NCBI GenBank assembly: GCA_013397935.1
Contig: VZRN01002950.1
Span: forward strand, 60,595 to 124,594
Direction: 5' to 3'
DNA: 64,000 nt
From: Dasyornis broadbenti
Taxonomy: Eukaryota > Chordata > Aves > Passeriformes > Dasyornithidae
Shown here: piece by piece, positions 26,717 through 40,279 of the stretch
Layout of the letters: each line of letters begins with the position of its first letter
How positions within the stretch are numbered: the first letter of the stretch is position 1
Notes under the pieces: generated by a model
Databases searched by the model: none
Told to the model about the DNA's origin: nothing
The model's input: only the letters and a program-made list of their open reading frames with translations
Made by a program: the position numbers and the translations under genes

Positions 26717-27864
26717 AAATTGTCCTTCCAGCTAATTTACTAGCATAAAATCCCGCACATTTTAATTGCTGACTAATTTGCAGAGACCTTACTGGGCCTG
26801 TGTCTTAGGTCTGCTCTGAAGAAAGAAACTATCATAAGCGTCTCAGAAAGACCAACATGGCCTGCAGCCATCAAGGAAACACCTCACCAGCATGAGAAGT
26901 TTGGCTGTGTCTCATTGGCAGCTGATGGAAGTCCATGTAGAAGCAAGTGCACTTATAAATGTAACTCCACACAAGTCATTGCCCAGTTGAAGGTGAGGAA
27001 ACTCCGCTGTCCGTTGCAGAGCTGAGGGTCTTCCTCAAAGACTAGACACACATCATTCCCCGGCTGAGCATTTTATATGCACACACAGCATTGCAAAGTC
27101 CACCATTATAATTTGGTTTCTGTAAAAACAATGGCTTCTAAGGGATATAGATGTGGGCTCAACAAAAAACACTAAGCACTCCTCCATGTCTATTAATCAT
27201 CTTTAGTAGATTTTAGGCAAAGATTCTTCCAATCATGACTTAACACGCCCCTTTTACCAAATGTCTGGCTAGCACCAATTGCTGTTGTTCCACTGCCTTT
27301 GGTGCTCATCCCTGCTAACCATCAATACAGCACAATGCTTTTATGTAGCTGCCCTAAGCAAGTAGCTGCCTTAGATTTAAACAAAGTTTGCAAAATAGGC
27401 ATACAGAGAAATTTCAGGAACAATTTATGGTTATCATGAGGGTAAAGGGAATTGACACCTCCAATGTTGCTCACTGCTATGCAGATGTGGAAGAGACGAG
27501 TCCAGGTTCATCAAGTCTAGCGTATATATGTGTCTGGAAGACAAAGCCAAGAAATAAACAGCCCAGGAGAATCACCTACCACCTTCTGGCCACCAGGGAT
27601 TTATATGCTCAGCTCACAGGAGCAACAATTCCTCACGGAGATTCCCTGAGCTGACTCCAAACAAGCTGGCACATGAAGCCAGAGTGGTAGAGGCCTGTGT
27701 GGAGAGACCAGATTATTCTGAAGAGCAAGGAAAGCCACATGAGCATGGCCCACAGTCAAGCCCAGCCAGTCTCCTGAGCTGCCTGGCTCAGCTGTGGTAT
27801 CACACTGACACAACTACAGCCCTCCAAGGGCTGGAGACACCTTGGGTGCTGCTCAGAGGGATCA

Positions 27865-27985
27865 CATCTAACAGACAAAGGGCAGGAAAGGGAACAGAGA
27901 CTTGGAGTCACTTATCTGAGGTTACAGAGCTGATCAGCCACTGAGACAGGTACTGCACCCAAATCCAGCCTGCTGTCCACTTGCC
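27865..27985 (-). mobile_element. Probable degraded MIR-type element (reverse)
   Basis: The order of motifs on the plus strand (CAGACAAAGGGCAGGAAAGG, GAACAGAGACTTGGAGTCAC, CTGAGGTTACAGAGCTGATC, then GCACCCAAATCC) parallels the reverse MIR core, but with many differences. Confidence 0.5.
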
Positions 27986-29556
27986 CATGCTGTCAGTCTG
28001 CCAGTGGAGAGTTCAAAGCACAGTTTCAGCTGCTCACACACATATGGTTGCTGGCACGTGGCTCGGGAGGAGGAAGATAATAACAGATCATCTAAGGATA
28101 ACATAACACTGTATATCAGATATGCTGAAAGGGGCCCAAGCCAAGTAAGCTTTTTTTCCCCTCTTCAGTGGAATTTCCTCGTGTATGCATGTTTTATTCT
28201 GAAGATGACATTTGTTTGCCTAGAAGAGGGGATTATTCTGCAGACTGTTTTCTCTGAAGAAAAGAAATAAAGAGTCTTCCAGGTCACTAGAAAAATTTAC
28301 AAGTTTTGTTTAAAGGAGAGACCAAATGCAAGAAAGGCACACTGTGAGCATAAAGTGAAATAACAGAAATAACAGTAATAAATTAATCTTTTAGGTTTGC
28401 AGTTTACCCATACATTTTCTCAGCCATGCTTAATTCATGTATTGTTTAATACCCTGGTTCTTTTCTGAATCTAGGTCCACCTGGCACTGCCAGAGAAGTT
28501 CCTTCCACACTTCCCCTGAACAGAAACATGAGTGAGCAGTTTTCGTGGGTTTTATATTTTCAGCCAAAAGCACACTTTCTACTCTTTCATCTCTATTCCC
28601 TGTCCCCATAGTCAAATAAAAAACTCGACAGGGATAGACATGTCCATGGGAAAAAATATAAGACATAAGAACAGTCTCCCCCACAGCACTTTACTAAGGT
28701 CATTTCAGCTGCTTGTTCACAGTTTCTCAGCCTGAAGATTCCTACTCTTTGTCTCAGCATTTTTTGACTGCTAAAGGTTCTTACAGTAGATACATCTTCT
28801 GCAAATGGAAATTCACAGACAATATATTTACTTTTCTTACCAAACTTTTACCACTGGACTGTAGGCTTTTCAAACATTGGACAGAAAATACTTATCTAGT
28901 TTCTGTCCCTCACATCTTTCCAGCACTCAAGCAATTTATTCCTATTCATCATGCTTGTCAACCATGTCTGAACGTCGTATAACTTTGCAGTTAAATACTA
29001 TTTTTAGTCTCATCACATTCTTCCCCTACACCTCAAAAAGTGGTACACCTTAGTATCAGACACCATTTCAAGTCACAAACGACCTCTTGAAATCATCCTA
29101 TTTGAAGCAGGGCCAATTAAGAACAGTGTGTGCTAGACCTAGTCCATTCAGGTTCTGAACATCCCCAAGGATATCAATCCCACAACGCCTGTTGGCTCCT
29201 ACTCGTGCTCCACAATCCTCAAAGTGATGGGCTTTTCTTTCCTAGCATCTAATAGAAATTGCCATTTTTGGAACTTGTGTCCACTGCCAACACTATCACT
29301 GTCCACCTCTGAATCAAACAGCCTGGTTCTCCAGGCTCCTTTTGGGTACTTCTCAGGAGTATAATGCTCACACAGCAATTTCAGTCTCAGAGTTGGACTT
29401 TGACTAGGAAATGAGAGCAGTTCCTTCCACATCAGCAAAGGAAGGCTGAATGCTAGAAGGACAATGAAAAAGAATTCCTAGCCAAAATTTAGTGAACTGG
29501 GAGTCTTCGTTCCACAGTCAATAAGCTTGGAGTTAAATCCGGGAAGTGGACAGATA

Positions 29557-29585
29557 GCACAGTGAGAAAAGGTTTCTCACTGTGC
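29557..29585. repeat. Perfect 13-bp inverted repeat with 3-nt loop
   Basis: GCACAGTGAGAAA, then AGG, then TTTCTCACTGTGC. The pairing is perfect. No gene is nearby; it lies in the MRPL23-downstream gene desert. Confidence 0.9.
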
Positions 29586-30209
29586 ATTTTCTTAATAGCT
29601 TAAGGCAAACTGGTTTTAAAATTTGTCCCTGCGTGCATGGATTGCGTATCAGATCCCTTTTTAATTCCTACTTGCAAAAGTAAGAAATAAAAAAATTTCT
29701 CACAAAACTGTCATTTGGTACTCAAAGAATGCTTGGCATAAGTTGGAGAGGATATGGCAGAATTTTTAATGACTAATAAATGTTTAAGTCATGCTTGAAG
29801 TGCAAAGTCCAATTCAATTTTAATTAGAGAGGCGTCACTAAAGCTCTTACTATGATTTTATAGGACACAGAGGAGATCAGATCAAATTCTCGGGTTACAC
29901 TGAACAGGGCAGAAAAGGCAAAGAAGAGATCACATGCAGGACAATTCAGCTCATCAACACTCTGCTATTTATGTGTTCCAATTATAATCTACCTGATCCA
30001 GAAAAGACTCCTTTTTAAGTATCCCTGGTACAGGCTGTAACACTGCTATACAGCAGGGATTCAAAAGCACTATTCCCTGGCCTACAGCATGCCACGGACT
30101 AAATCTTTGGGAGAAGCTGGGGCATGTTGAGCAAACTCTGCTCAGATACCTTTCCAGCTGCAGCAGCATCAGCTTTGCCATAGCCTAAGGCTGTTGGTAC
30201 ATGTGCCTC

Positions 30210-30226
30210 TTTTTTTTTTTTTTTAA
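30210..30226 (+). repeat. Poly-T tract
   Basis: An uninterrupted run of about 16 T. I identified no associated element. Confidence 0.8.
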
Positions 30227-33200
30227 TCCTCTCCCCAAAATAAAAAGGACACATCTGCAGAGTAAAGCCAAAAACAGTTGAGATGGTCCTCCAGTGTGCA
30301 GAGTCAGAATCCCAGCAACTGCTGTCATGGAAAAGATATAGAAAATATATCACAATATACTATGTGGATTGTTGGTTGAGATTAGGAGACAATATTTCTG
30401 TTTAAAAATAAACTGCTGGGACCACAGGAACACAGCTGCAGGTATGATATCTCTGGTGACCCCCAGAACATGTGTGTTAGAAGGAGATGAGGTTCTACCA
30501 TTTTTTCTTTTTTTCTGCCACTTAAGGCAATAATTAATTGCTTAACACAGGCTGAAGACGCATGATTTTATGGGAAACACAAATCAAGACACTGTGGGTT
30601 TTAAAGGCTGACAGGATTACTTTTTTCTAAATATTAAACAGTTTTATTTTGAAAATATTTGCAGCAAAATGGCCATGTAGCCACATCAAGTCCTGCAATA
30701 ATTTTTGTTCACTTTTTTGCATGTGGTGTAAGAATAGCTGGAGTATAGGAAAAAAAAAAGAAAAAGAAAGCAGAGAAACATACAGTAAATCATAGAAAAG
30801 AGCAGAAAAATGATGGTACAGAAAATACACCAGTAGGTGTAAATGTGATCTAGTCAGGCCAGATAGGATAAGAAACCATATCTTGGACATGTCCCATTAA
30901 AAACAGATAGGTTCATGTTGCACAGGCCTATTCTGCAATTCTTGAGAAGTCAAGCAGCAAAGTGGGCTCTCCCTGGCTCCTGGGCTCCAACAACATGCAA
31001 TAGGACAGCTGAAACAAAACAAAGATTGAAGGAAGGGAAGACTGGGAAAAAAAAAAAGAGAGAAAAAACCCCCACACTCTCTTTGCTATTAATGCATTAC
31101 AAGGCACTGCATTAACAGATGGAATCATCCACAGGTAAATCAGGGAATGACAGATTAAAACTCTTCCCTTCGTGGTAAGTAAGGGCAGACTACTGGCAGT
31201 ACCATAGCCATGGAGTCTAGAGAGCAAGGTGTGGGATGGGATACAAGTACTTTATTTTGCATTTAGGTCCAACCTGCACAATTATGTCCACTATCTTTAC
31301 TTTGAAGAAGCCATCTACAAGGAGAAGACACTGAAGAGCATTACCATACCAGCAAGGATGTTTCCTTTCAGTTATTCCTCCTTTCTCATCATGTGCCTTC
31401 GCAGCTAGTGTTTGCTCAGCAGCAGGAACCCTAGCAAGTAAATATTGACAGCAATGTAGATCAGGAAGGTTATTCCCACCAAGATTTACCTTGAAAGAAG
31501 CTGGTCCCTATGCTGGAGTTACCTTGTCCCATTCCACACACAGAAAGAGGTATGCATGTTCCGCATACTTCCTTGGCAAACTAAGATCTGCAAATTTTGC
31601 CACCAAAATAGCTTCTAAGGCACCAAATACTATCAAGCATCAGAGCCAGGAAGAGAACTTGGAGCTTTGATCCATCTCACCCACCTAGACCCCGTTGCAA
31701 CTTACCACACTTTGTGGTGCCTTCCTTCTCCCACCACACATCCTGTTTTCTGCCTGGTTAAATGCTGTGCTCCTACATCCCCTCTCTGTTGCTTAAACGA
31801 GAACCAACTAGTTAAAGCAATGCACTGAAACAATTAGGCAACTTGCTCACCTAATCCAGGAGAGTTGGCTAGTTAAAGAGAACTACTGAAAGCTTTGCAG
31901 ACAGTCAGATATGTAAGAAAGATCAGTGTTTCTTACCCAATCTTTCTCCTGGGATCAGAGAGTATGGTTGTGAAATATATCAGAATTCTGTTTTCTTCTT
32001 TCCTTTCCTAAGTTTCTGTCTGAGGGCTTAATTTTTATTGGGATGGTGTTGCAAACAAGACAGCCAGGGGCTTCAGAAAATGTCTCTATCCCTGATCCTT
32101 CACAAGTGAGTCCAAACATTCTCCAGTTGGTCTTTGGAAATTATCTGAAGCAAAGGGGCTCTAATGCTGATGTGGACATGGTTAAAAGCTGAAAGAAGCT
32201 CCCTGGGCTGGAATGGCACCTACAGGCTTAACATATTTACATTAATCAAGATTCAATCAAAGGCTTATTGGCACTCTCGGTCTGTATGCCTGCATTACAA
32301 ATAGCAATACAGATTTCTGGGAAGGTTTAGTCAAGGCCTTAGCATAACTTGCAGCTACAGTACAAAAATACATAAACCATATAAGGTTACACAGTTCATT
32401 AAATGTTAGCAATATGCTTAAAACTAAAACTAAGGCATGCACTTTATATACAATTTTGATTGTCTATAATCCGTGTCAACACAGCTGTGCTACAGACCTC
32501 CTAAGTCACTGTTAGCAAGTCCATCTGCTTCACTGAGCTGTGTCTAGTTTTCAAATAATGGCAATTTCTTTAACATTTTATGATTCCTGACTGTGAAAAC
32601 TGCCTCTTGCGTGAGCCCGTGTCAAAATCTGACTAATGTTGCAAACTGTGTGGTGCAATGAGATTTTGTTGGCAGTTGGAGAAACATAAAATGTTAAGAC
32701 ACTTTGCAAAAGTTTCACAAAGGAGTCACTGAATAAATCTTTTAATCTCAAGTAGCACGTACTTCATTACATCAGCATTTTTCAAGGAATGTTCCTATTG
32801 TCAATGAAAATTAGTTCCAATAATCTGAAAGCAGGAGGACTTAACAAGGGAACCAGAATCCCAGAATTATGGCTTGTATGTCAAGCACTATATAAAAAAA
32901 CAGACTTCTGAAAAGCTGGCTTTTCCGCTTTACAAACACAGGCCTTTACTACCCCAATAAGAACACAGCAGAAAATCTTTACAGGAAGATTTTTGATAGT
33001 TCTCAGTTAGAGAAATGTCATCATTCCCATCTGTTTTGCTGTGTACTATATCCACAGAAACTTCCCATCACTGGTCACAGGACTAGCTCTGGGACCTTAA
33101 CTCCCAGGCTAGATTCCCTACATGCCCTACAAGGGTAAGTGTTTATAATGGTGCTCAGATTTTTGTATTTTCCTCAACAGTAGTTGCTATCCAAGTTATT

Positions 33201-34953
33201 GAGGAGATTTAACTATGCAAAAACTTTGAACAGCTGATGATATATCGTCTCTGAGTAGAATAAACACCTTTATCAGATTCCTAAATCAGAATAATTTTTC
33301 ATAACTTAGTGACCAAAGAGCTATTTTCTTCCCTCCCCTGACTTCATTCAAGTGTTATCATTTGCCTTCAGAATGGTCTTGCAAGTCTAAAATCAAACCT
33401 AGTTTTCCCAAGGATAGAGAAAAGCTGTAACAGAACATTGCATAGAAGCAGGTTGCAACTTGCCTTACAGGAAAGTCAGCATTTCCCCCTAACAACAAGG
33501 TCTTTAAATAATTCAGTCACATAAAACAAGAGTCCACGTAGCTGCCACCTCTTAAAAATCCCTTTACGTGGCAAACAAAACAACAAATCCAACCTATTTG
33601 CAGACTCAGCAATGGCTGTGGACGTTCCTTCTGCCTGACGTATGGGCCCTAGTCAGTGCTGTAGGTGTGCTCTCAGAGAGTCTGTTGCACATTTACCGTA
33701 TGCCTTTTGGACTTCATCTGTTCCTTACAGGAAGCTTATACATTTATACCTTCAGTAGACATCTCAAATAAAATGAATAATATCTGGCCAGCTCACTGCT
33801 GAAATGAGAGAACCAAGAAAAGCGATGTGAGTGAGTCAGCAGCTACAGCTATTGCTCATATGTGGATATCGAGTCTACGCCTGAGCCCAGGGTAACGCAC
33901 GCATGGAGGGAGGTCTGACTCTCTGTGCCATGTGCATGGTGGGCTGATCATTACCAAAAAGGCTTTTCTCCTTGCCAAGGACTAACTTGCAGGGTGACAG
34001 AAGTTCTCTAGGTGTGAAGGCCAAGACGATGCTGCAAGAGCTTCACATCTTGGCAGGAGGTACCACCAAACACAGAGCAACTCTGGGGAGAGGGTGTTTC
34101 AGTCACCCCTCCACTCTCTCCCCACTTCCTTGTTCTAAATAGAAAGACTCCATTGCTCAACCATTTCATGAAAAAGAGCTCCTCCCACCTGGCCCTCTGC
34201 TTTCCTCCTTGGTAACAGAGGGGCACCACAGGCACCCTCTTCTCTCCTGCACCCACCTGACTCACCGCCAGGAGATATCCTACCCTTCAAGCTGTGCTGG
34301 GACCAGCCTTGTGCTCAGAGCAGGAGAGCAGAGGGAGCTACTCACCTGCTTCCTTTCTGGCACAGCTGTCAGGTGTGCCAACACAGCTTTTCACTACATC
34401 TGCTTCGTTGCACCCTAGTTTCTTCCCTGAGTGCACACAAAGACAAGGTAGACCATTAAAATGGGATCATTCAGAGAACAAATTATTTAAATGTCCACCT
34501 CTCTTCTGCTCTTCTACTTTCTCCACCCTTTTCCCATGGGAATAAATCTATCTATAATTTCCCCTACCCTGACACTTTGGATACCCAAGGCAAACATCTC
34601 CTGGGAAATCCCAGCACAACTGGGTGCTGAGAAAACATCAAGCACCCAACTCCGTCACAAGCCATAAAACCACCTCACCAAATGGCTTTTGCGGTTCTCA
34701 GAAAGGGGACGTGCTTTGAGTAACTGGAAAGACCTTGACCTGGATGCAATGGCCCAGTGGTACTGCTCAGGCTGGGATCAGAGAGAGGCAGAGGCAGCGC
34801 TCCAAGAGGACTGTGCTGCAAGCCAAGATACACACTGAGACTTGGGACCTGTTTTAATTATTGTTTCATTTCTTTCACTGCTCAGGAACATGTAACAAGC
34901 TGAAATGTGCGTTGTGCCTGTAAACATTTACTTTCCTTTGGTCTTGTGCAATG

Positions 34954-35553
34954 CTATGTCTCATTCTCTTGGATGGTGCCTGGAATGCAGGAATAGCCAT
35001 AACAGATCGGCTGAATGACTGTCAGCTCAACCGTCCATCTCTGACAGTGACCAGCACAAGCTGCTTTGAAGGAAGTTGCTAGAAACCCCACATCAGGCAG
35101 TTGTGGATCAAGTTGCCTCCAAGGGAAGTTTCTCCTTTCTACCATGAGATTCATGTTTGACTCATGCTCTAAAAAAATCAGGAAAATCTGCCTGCCCATC
35201 CAAGAACTACTTTTTTCCCATGCCAATTCATGCACTCTCAGGGTGCTTTCCACTGGTGTGCCTGCCAGCTCCTTTTGGTGGAGCACGACACAGGGTTGTG
35301 CAGGTTAATCACGCCCCGTACGTCGAACTGCGGACCTCGCGCGGTCAGACACGTGGGGCTGTAGTTGCCGTAAGCCTGATGGCTCACAGACACAGAAATC
35401 TGAGTCAGTGTCGGCACACTCTCTGCAGATGCACTCTGGCCCTTTGTACTCACAGCCTGTGAGCATGAGGCGTTTGGGGATCCTGCCCCTCTTGCTTGCA
35501 AGAGCAGTTGTTTTTGAACAGCGCAAGAGAAGGGGCATGCACGCCATCAACAA
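34954..35553 (-). other. Interrupted open stretch with a local CpG cluster, function unknown
   Basis: On the minus strand two open stretches share one frame (35553-35305 and 35286-34954). A single TAA at 35307-35305 separates them, giving about 200 codons with one stop. Both stretches are cysteine-rich in places (GCEYKGPECICRECAD; ICYGYSC), and 35311-35371 is unusually CpG-dense for this desert. No family could be assigned and neither stretch opens with ATG. It could be a decayed retrocopy, a fragment of an unrecognised element, or chance. Confidence 0.25.
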
Positions 35554-38500
35554 CTTGTGATCTTCCCCAGGCCTTTGGCAGAGAAATCATCTTGCAATTT
35601 GGCAAACCTCACCAGATGCACAAGAGGCCAGCTGGGGCCACAGCAAAGAGTAGGCCAGTCCGGGAGCACCAGCCTCCCCCAGCCCTCCAGCAGGGCTGTC
35701 TGCCTTGCACTGAAAAGGAAAAGAACCTTTGCCCCTTCTTCTGGGTCCAAAGGAGCATCTGCAGGACTGAAACCAATCAAAGCCAGCTGTGAAAAATGAA
35801 GGGGAGAAGGCAGGGAAACACTGATTATTATGACTAGGAAAAACGCTAGTAAAAAAAAATAAAGAAAAGGGAAAAACTGATCCCATATGGGAGGCAAATG
35901 AAATACAAATTCAAAACAGGCCATTACGCAGTGTCTCTTGTAAGGCTGCTGCGCTGGGGGCTTTGTTCACATGTCAAGATGCAGTGCCCCTGGGACCTCT
36001 GGAGACACCCCTCTGCTCTGCAGCAGGGTTAGTGTTTCCTTGGAGCATCCTGGGCTGTGACTGGCATGGGATTGTTGATCAGACAGCCCCTGCAGAATAA
36101 CCATGGAGTTATTCAACTTCCCTGCAGACACACACATGGAATAACCTCAGGTTTAAACATTCCACCAACCCTTTTCTGCCTCAGCCTCATATTCCAGGCA
36201 ACTTTGTTGCTGGCTTCTTGCTCCTTTTGAGATGAGTTCTTCGCCTCCTCCACTCCCATGGGGTCAACCACACGGCTGCCATTTTGTCACTCCTCTTCTC
36301 ATTCTACACTTCCCCTTCTTCAGAAGATCATCTCCATCACCCGCTCCATCTGCCTACCCAACATGTGCCCTTCAAGCTGTTTCTGAGCCACCACCAAGCC
36401 CCTGAAGCCAGGCTCTTGGGGGCAAAATGTCTTCACTGACAAAGGAGGCTTTTGGGGTGCAGTCCAAGCTCAATCCCCTTTTACACTCCCAGGAGGGAGG
36501 CAAATGCCCACCCTATACCAGGTGTATTGTGAGGGTCATTCACAATGTTACTGGACCAAGGGGGCCAAAAGCTAGCTCTCTTTTTCTTCTCAGGTGTTTC
36601 TTCCACTGCTCTTGAAGCACAAGGAGATTCAGCACAATGGGGGCTCATTTCTTTTGGTAGAGGTGGTGACAATCATTCACCCACAGAAGGAAAACTGGAG
36701 GACAGCAACTTGACTTCCCTTGTCTCTGGGCTGTGCTCTTCAGAGATAAAAGACTCTCCAGATCTTGAGGGACAGATGGTTAAAGGGCGGGTTGCTCAGT
36801 CTGCCCTGCTCTTGTGATTCTGTCAAAGACAGAAAATATTTGGTACTTACTTCTTTTTTTTTTATTTCAAGAGGCCCCTGCTCATAAGTGAGTCTCAGTG
36901 TCTATTTAAAAGACGAAGAAAGTAATTTCTTGCATACTGTAATGAAGAGAAAATATACAAAAATGTGAGCTTCAGAGTTCAAACCACAGAAAGATAAATT
37001 AATCCCTTTAAGAAAACTCATAGGAAACCCTCCCACTATAAGCCAATCTCACATTTTTGGAGTCCAGCTCAGATGGAGTAAAATCCCCATGTCTCCTAAT
37101 ATGAGGATAGGAGGCAGTACACCTATTTAGAGGCACAGCTCTACAGACCTTCCCAGTCCTGGCTTCTTTGCCCAGCCTGTCCCAGGGTCTGGGAAACATG
37201 GACCTGCTTTTTGAGAGCCATTTCTCTGGTGTCTGGATCTGGGGGAGAAGCAGGAAGAGAGAGGGCCCTGAAGGCACTCCTTTTCTCAGTACTAGAGTGC
37301 TCCACAACATACACAGGGCCACGGCCAAATGCATTAGACCACAGCACTCCCAGATCCTACTCAAGAGTCTTCATAATTCCTCTTCTCAAGCCAAGAAAAA
37401 CAGCAAGCAGAAAACAAATAACAGTGGGCAAGCAGGAGTATTTGTCCCTTACTACAATGGCCTTAAGCAATCAGAGAGGTAGGGCTGATGAACCTTTAAT
37501 TACTTGTGCAATAATGACCTCTGTTTCCAGCATTCCTTGGCAGACAGGAAGTGGCTGGAGAAGTCAGGGACCTGTTATGCTCTCTTCTCCACAGGCTTGA
37601 AATTGATACGAAGGCCCCTCACCCAGCTGGTCACAAGTTTCAAGATACGCTCCACACAGAGGTTGTTTATAGCTATTAAAAGCAGTGAAAACACAATAAA
37701 AACAAAACAGCTCTTTTACTGAAGAGTTGTTACTGAATACCATGGGTCTACAGCTAAGGTGTTCAAAGCTCCTCTGCTATTTTTTCCAGATAGCTAAAGG
37801 TGTGAATTAAAAAAAAAGCAAATTATGAAACCAGCTTTCAACCTCAGTACATCAATATTTTCTGTAGTGTGTTATACTCCACCAAAAAGGGAAAGGAGGG
37901 GGCAGCTTTGACTAAGGATGCCTAGATATTAGCTAGAAAGACAAGTGGGGTCCAGAGGAGAGTGATCACCACTAGATAATTTCTGTGACACAAAATGAAG
38001 GCAGAAAGAAACATTATGGAATTGACCCAAGCTCAGCTGAATTCAGTTTGGGAATTCACTCTCCTGATTCCCAGGCCACAGAAATGAGCTTTCTTTTGGG
38101 GGTGGGGGGAAATTGAGACATTCTGAACTGGCAGCTGAAGAATGCAGAAGGATGCTCTACCTCCCCACAGGGTCTACCACACAACTAGACGTACTGTAGC
38201 TGAGACAGCTGCCAAAGCTGATGTCTTTCCCAAGGTCCATCTCGGCTGGGATTCTGCAACACGACAGAGGCTGATCCAAAGGTCAGAAGAAGAAACCCTG
38301 CAAGAGACAGCTCACAGGCTACTTCACTTCCGAAACAAGTCTCTTCCTATCCCCATCTCCATCTGCTAGAGTCAGCTTGTGCCTTGACGCATGTGGCACT
38401 GACAACTTCCCAAGACTCTTGTTCTTTTAGTATTACCATTAGCTCTCTGATATCTTGGTAATCCACAGAAACAGCCAGAGTGTGTCTGCATCCAGCAAAG

Positions 38501-40257
38501 TTCTTGGCCCTGATATTTTGTGGCAAAGAATTGCACAACACTAATCTAATCCACTGTTGAGTGAAAACATTTTATGTCAGTTTCTATCTTGCCTTCTTTT
38601 CTGTTTCTCTGACAGTCCCCATTCCCATATATCATAAAAGGGGGTACTTATGCATAGTCCACCTCTCAATTATGTTGCTTCTCTTTTCTCCCTCTTCTAG
38701 AATTAGTATTTTACAGGCTTTTCAATATCTTTTCACAAGGAGTCTTGCTACCATCACAGCTGGCTCCTTCACTCTCCCTCATCTTGGACACAAAGTGGTC
38801 ATAACAACTGCAACACAGAAAGATGCCCTGGGATTGCTGAGCAGCATTCCCATCAATTAAAACAGGGAACATGGAGATAAAAGGAGTCAGCTCCTTCTGT
38901 CAATTGAAATTTCTCTGTTCTGCGATGCATTAGGGCAATACAGAACTGACTTGGGTTAGAAAATAGCTGCTTGGAACACCAGACTGAGGCTATAGGCAGA
39001 CCCATCAGTCCCTGTCCTCTTTCATCAGTCAAAAAGCATAAGAAAACTCCAAATGGCAGAACACCACTTAGCTCCAAAGTCTGCTCCAGAGGAATTATCC
39101 ATTGCTTTCATTAGCCATTCCCTCGCCCTGCCTCACACTGCAGAACTTTGCCTCCCACATGCCACTGCTCTCACTGCCCAGAACCTAGAGGAATGCATAT
39201 GCAAGAACTAACACCAAGGATGTGCCCATTTGTTAACCTAAAGACATTCACCCCTCTTGTGTCACCCTTAGTGTCCTTTCTAGTTGTTTCAGCACCATAA
39301 GATACAAAGAAGATCCAGCTGAACAAAGCTGCCTCATCCACAGAGATGCCAGCAAGCAAAAGTAATACAGATCTCCACTTTCCCTCCTCTGTTGGATCTC
39401 CAGTCAGGTCACAATCACTATTAAGCCCATCTGGAGAAACTGAAGCATTCAGAAGTTCACTGAGTCATCAAAAGCAACAAACAGCAGCAGCAGCGGGCTG
39501 CCACACAGCTCTGGAAAAGTCCCCTTCAAAACACAATCTCTGGAATGAAGGGCTGCCTTGGCTCATCCATGAGATTATTTTAATGGCACGTTTATGAATT
39601 CATCCCAAACTTCATTCAGAAGAGTCGACAGGGAGGTGCTGGGAGAGAGGAGCACCATCTCCAGTTTGAAAGCAACCTACCAGGAGAGATCCCATAGGCA
39701 GAGTGGGGGCACCACAGTGTTAGAGAGCTACTCAGAGTTTCAACACCAAGTCTTAGGGCTTCTTAGGCCTCCTCACACTGATCCTGTAAAGATTTGCCTG
39801 AACAGCCCTTAACAACCAGACCCATCTTTGAAGTCCAGGGACCAGCTATGACTGCACAAGCAGTAGCAGCATCAGGCTCAACATATATTAGGCAAAGAAG
39901 CAAAAGAAACAGCCCACCTCTGTTTTAAAGGGCTTAAAAGTTCCTGCCCTTCTCTTCCTCTAGCCCCTTCCATAAAAACTTTGCATGCAGAGCAGTGTCT
40001 CTTGGGTCCCTCATTCTCTTGAGTAAAGAAAACAGACCTCCCGTGCAGTGACAAATGAACAAACAGAGGGAGAAGAAAAAAAAAATCTTGCTGCCAACTC
40101 AATTTTTTTTCTTTGCATATTTAATAAAAAAAAAAAGAAATGTGCAAGCTATGCCCCAAGGGTGATGCTTCATACAGTTTTGGCAGCTCCAATGTCTGCC
40201 ATTTTCCCCTCACATCACCACAGGCACCCCATCTCTTCCTGCGCTCTTACCCTGATG

Positions 40258-40279
40258 CACGCACACACACACACACATA
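40258..40279 (+). repeat. (CA)n microsatellite
   Basis: A CGCACACACACACACACATA run of about ten CA units with minor interruptions. Confidence 0.9.

Larger units (their letters stand above)
19879..27864. other. Intergenic, no recognised gene; several AT-rich candidate conserved blocks
   Basis: No coding gene was recognised. AT-rich, repeat-poor blocks at 19900-20220 and 26630-26800 look conserved, and a possible MIR fragment lies at 20555. The plus-strand frame of 145 codons at 24794-25231 resembles nothing known. Confidence 0.5.
27986..34953. other. Intergenic, no recognised gene
   Basis: AT-rich sequence with a perfect hairpin at 29557 and candidate conserved blocks near 29740-29870 and 32560-32800. 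No gene was recognised. Confidence 0.5.
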
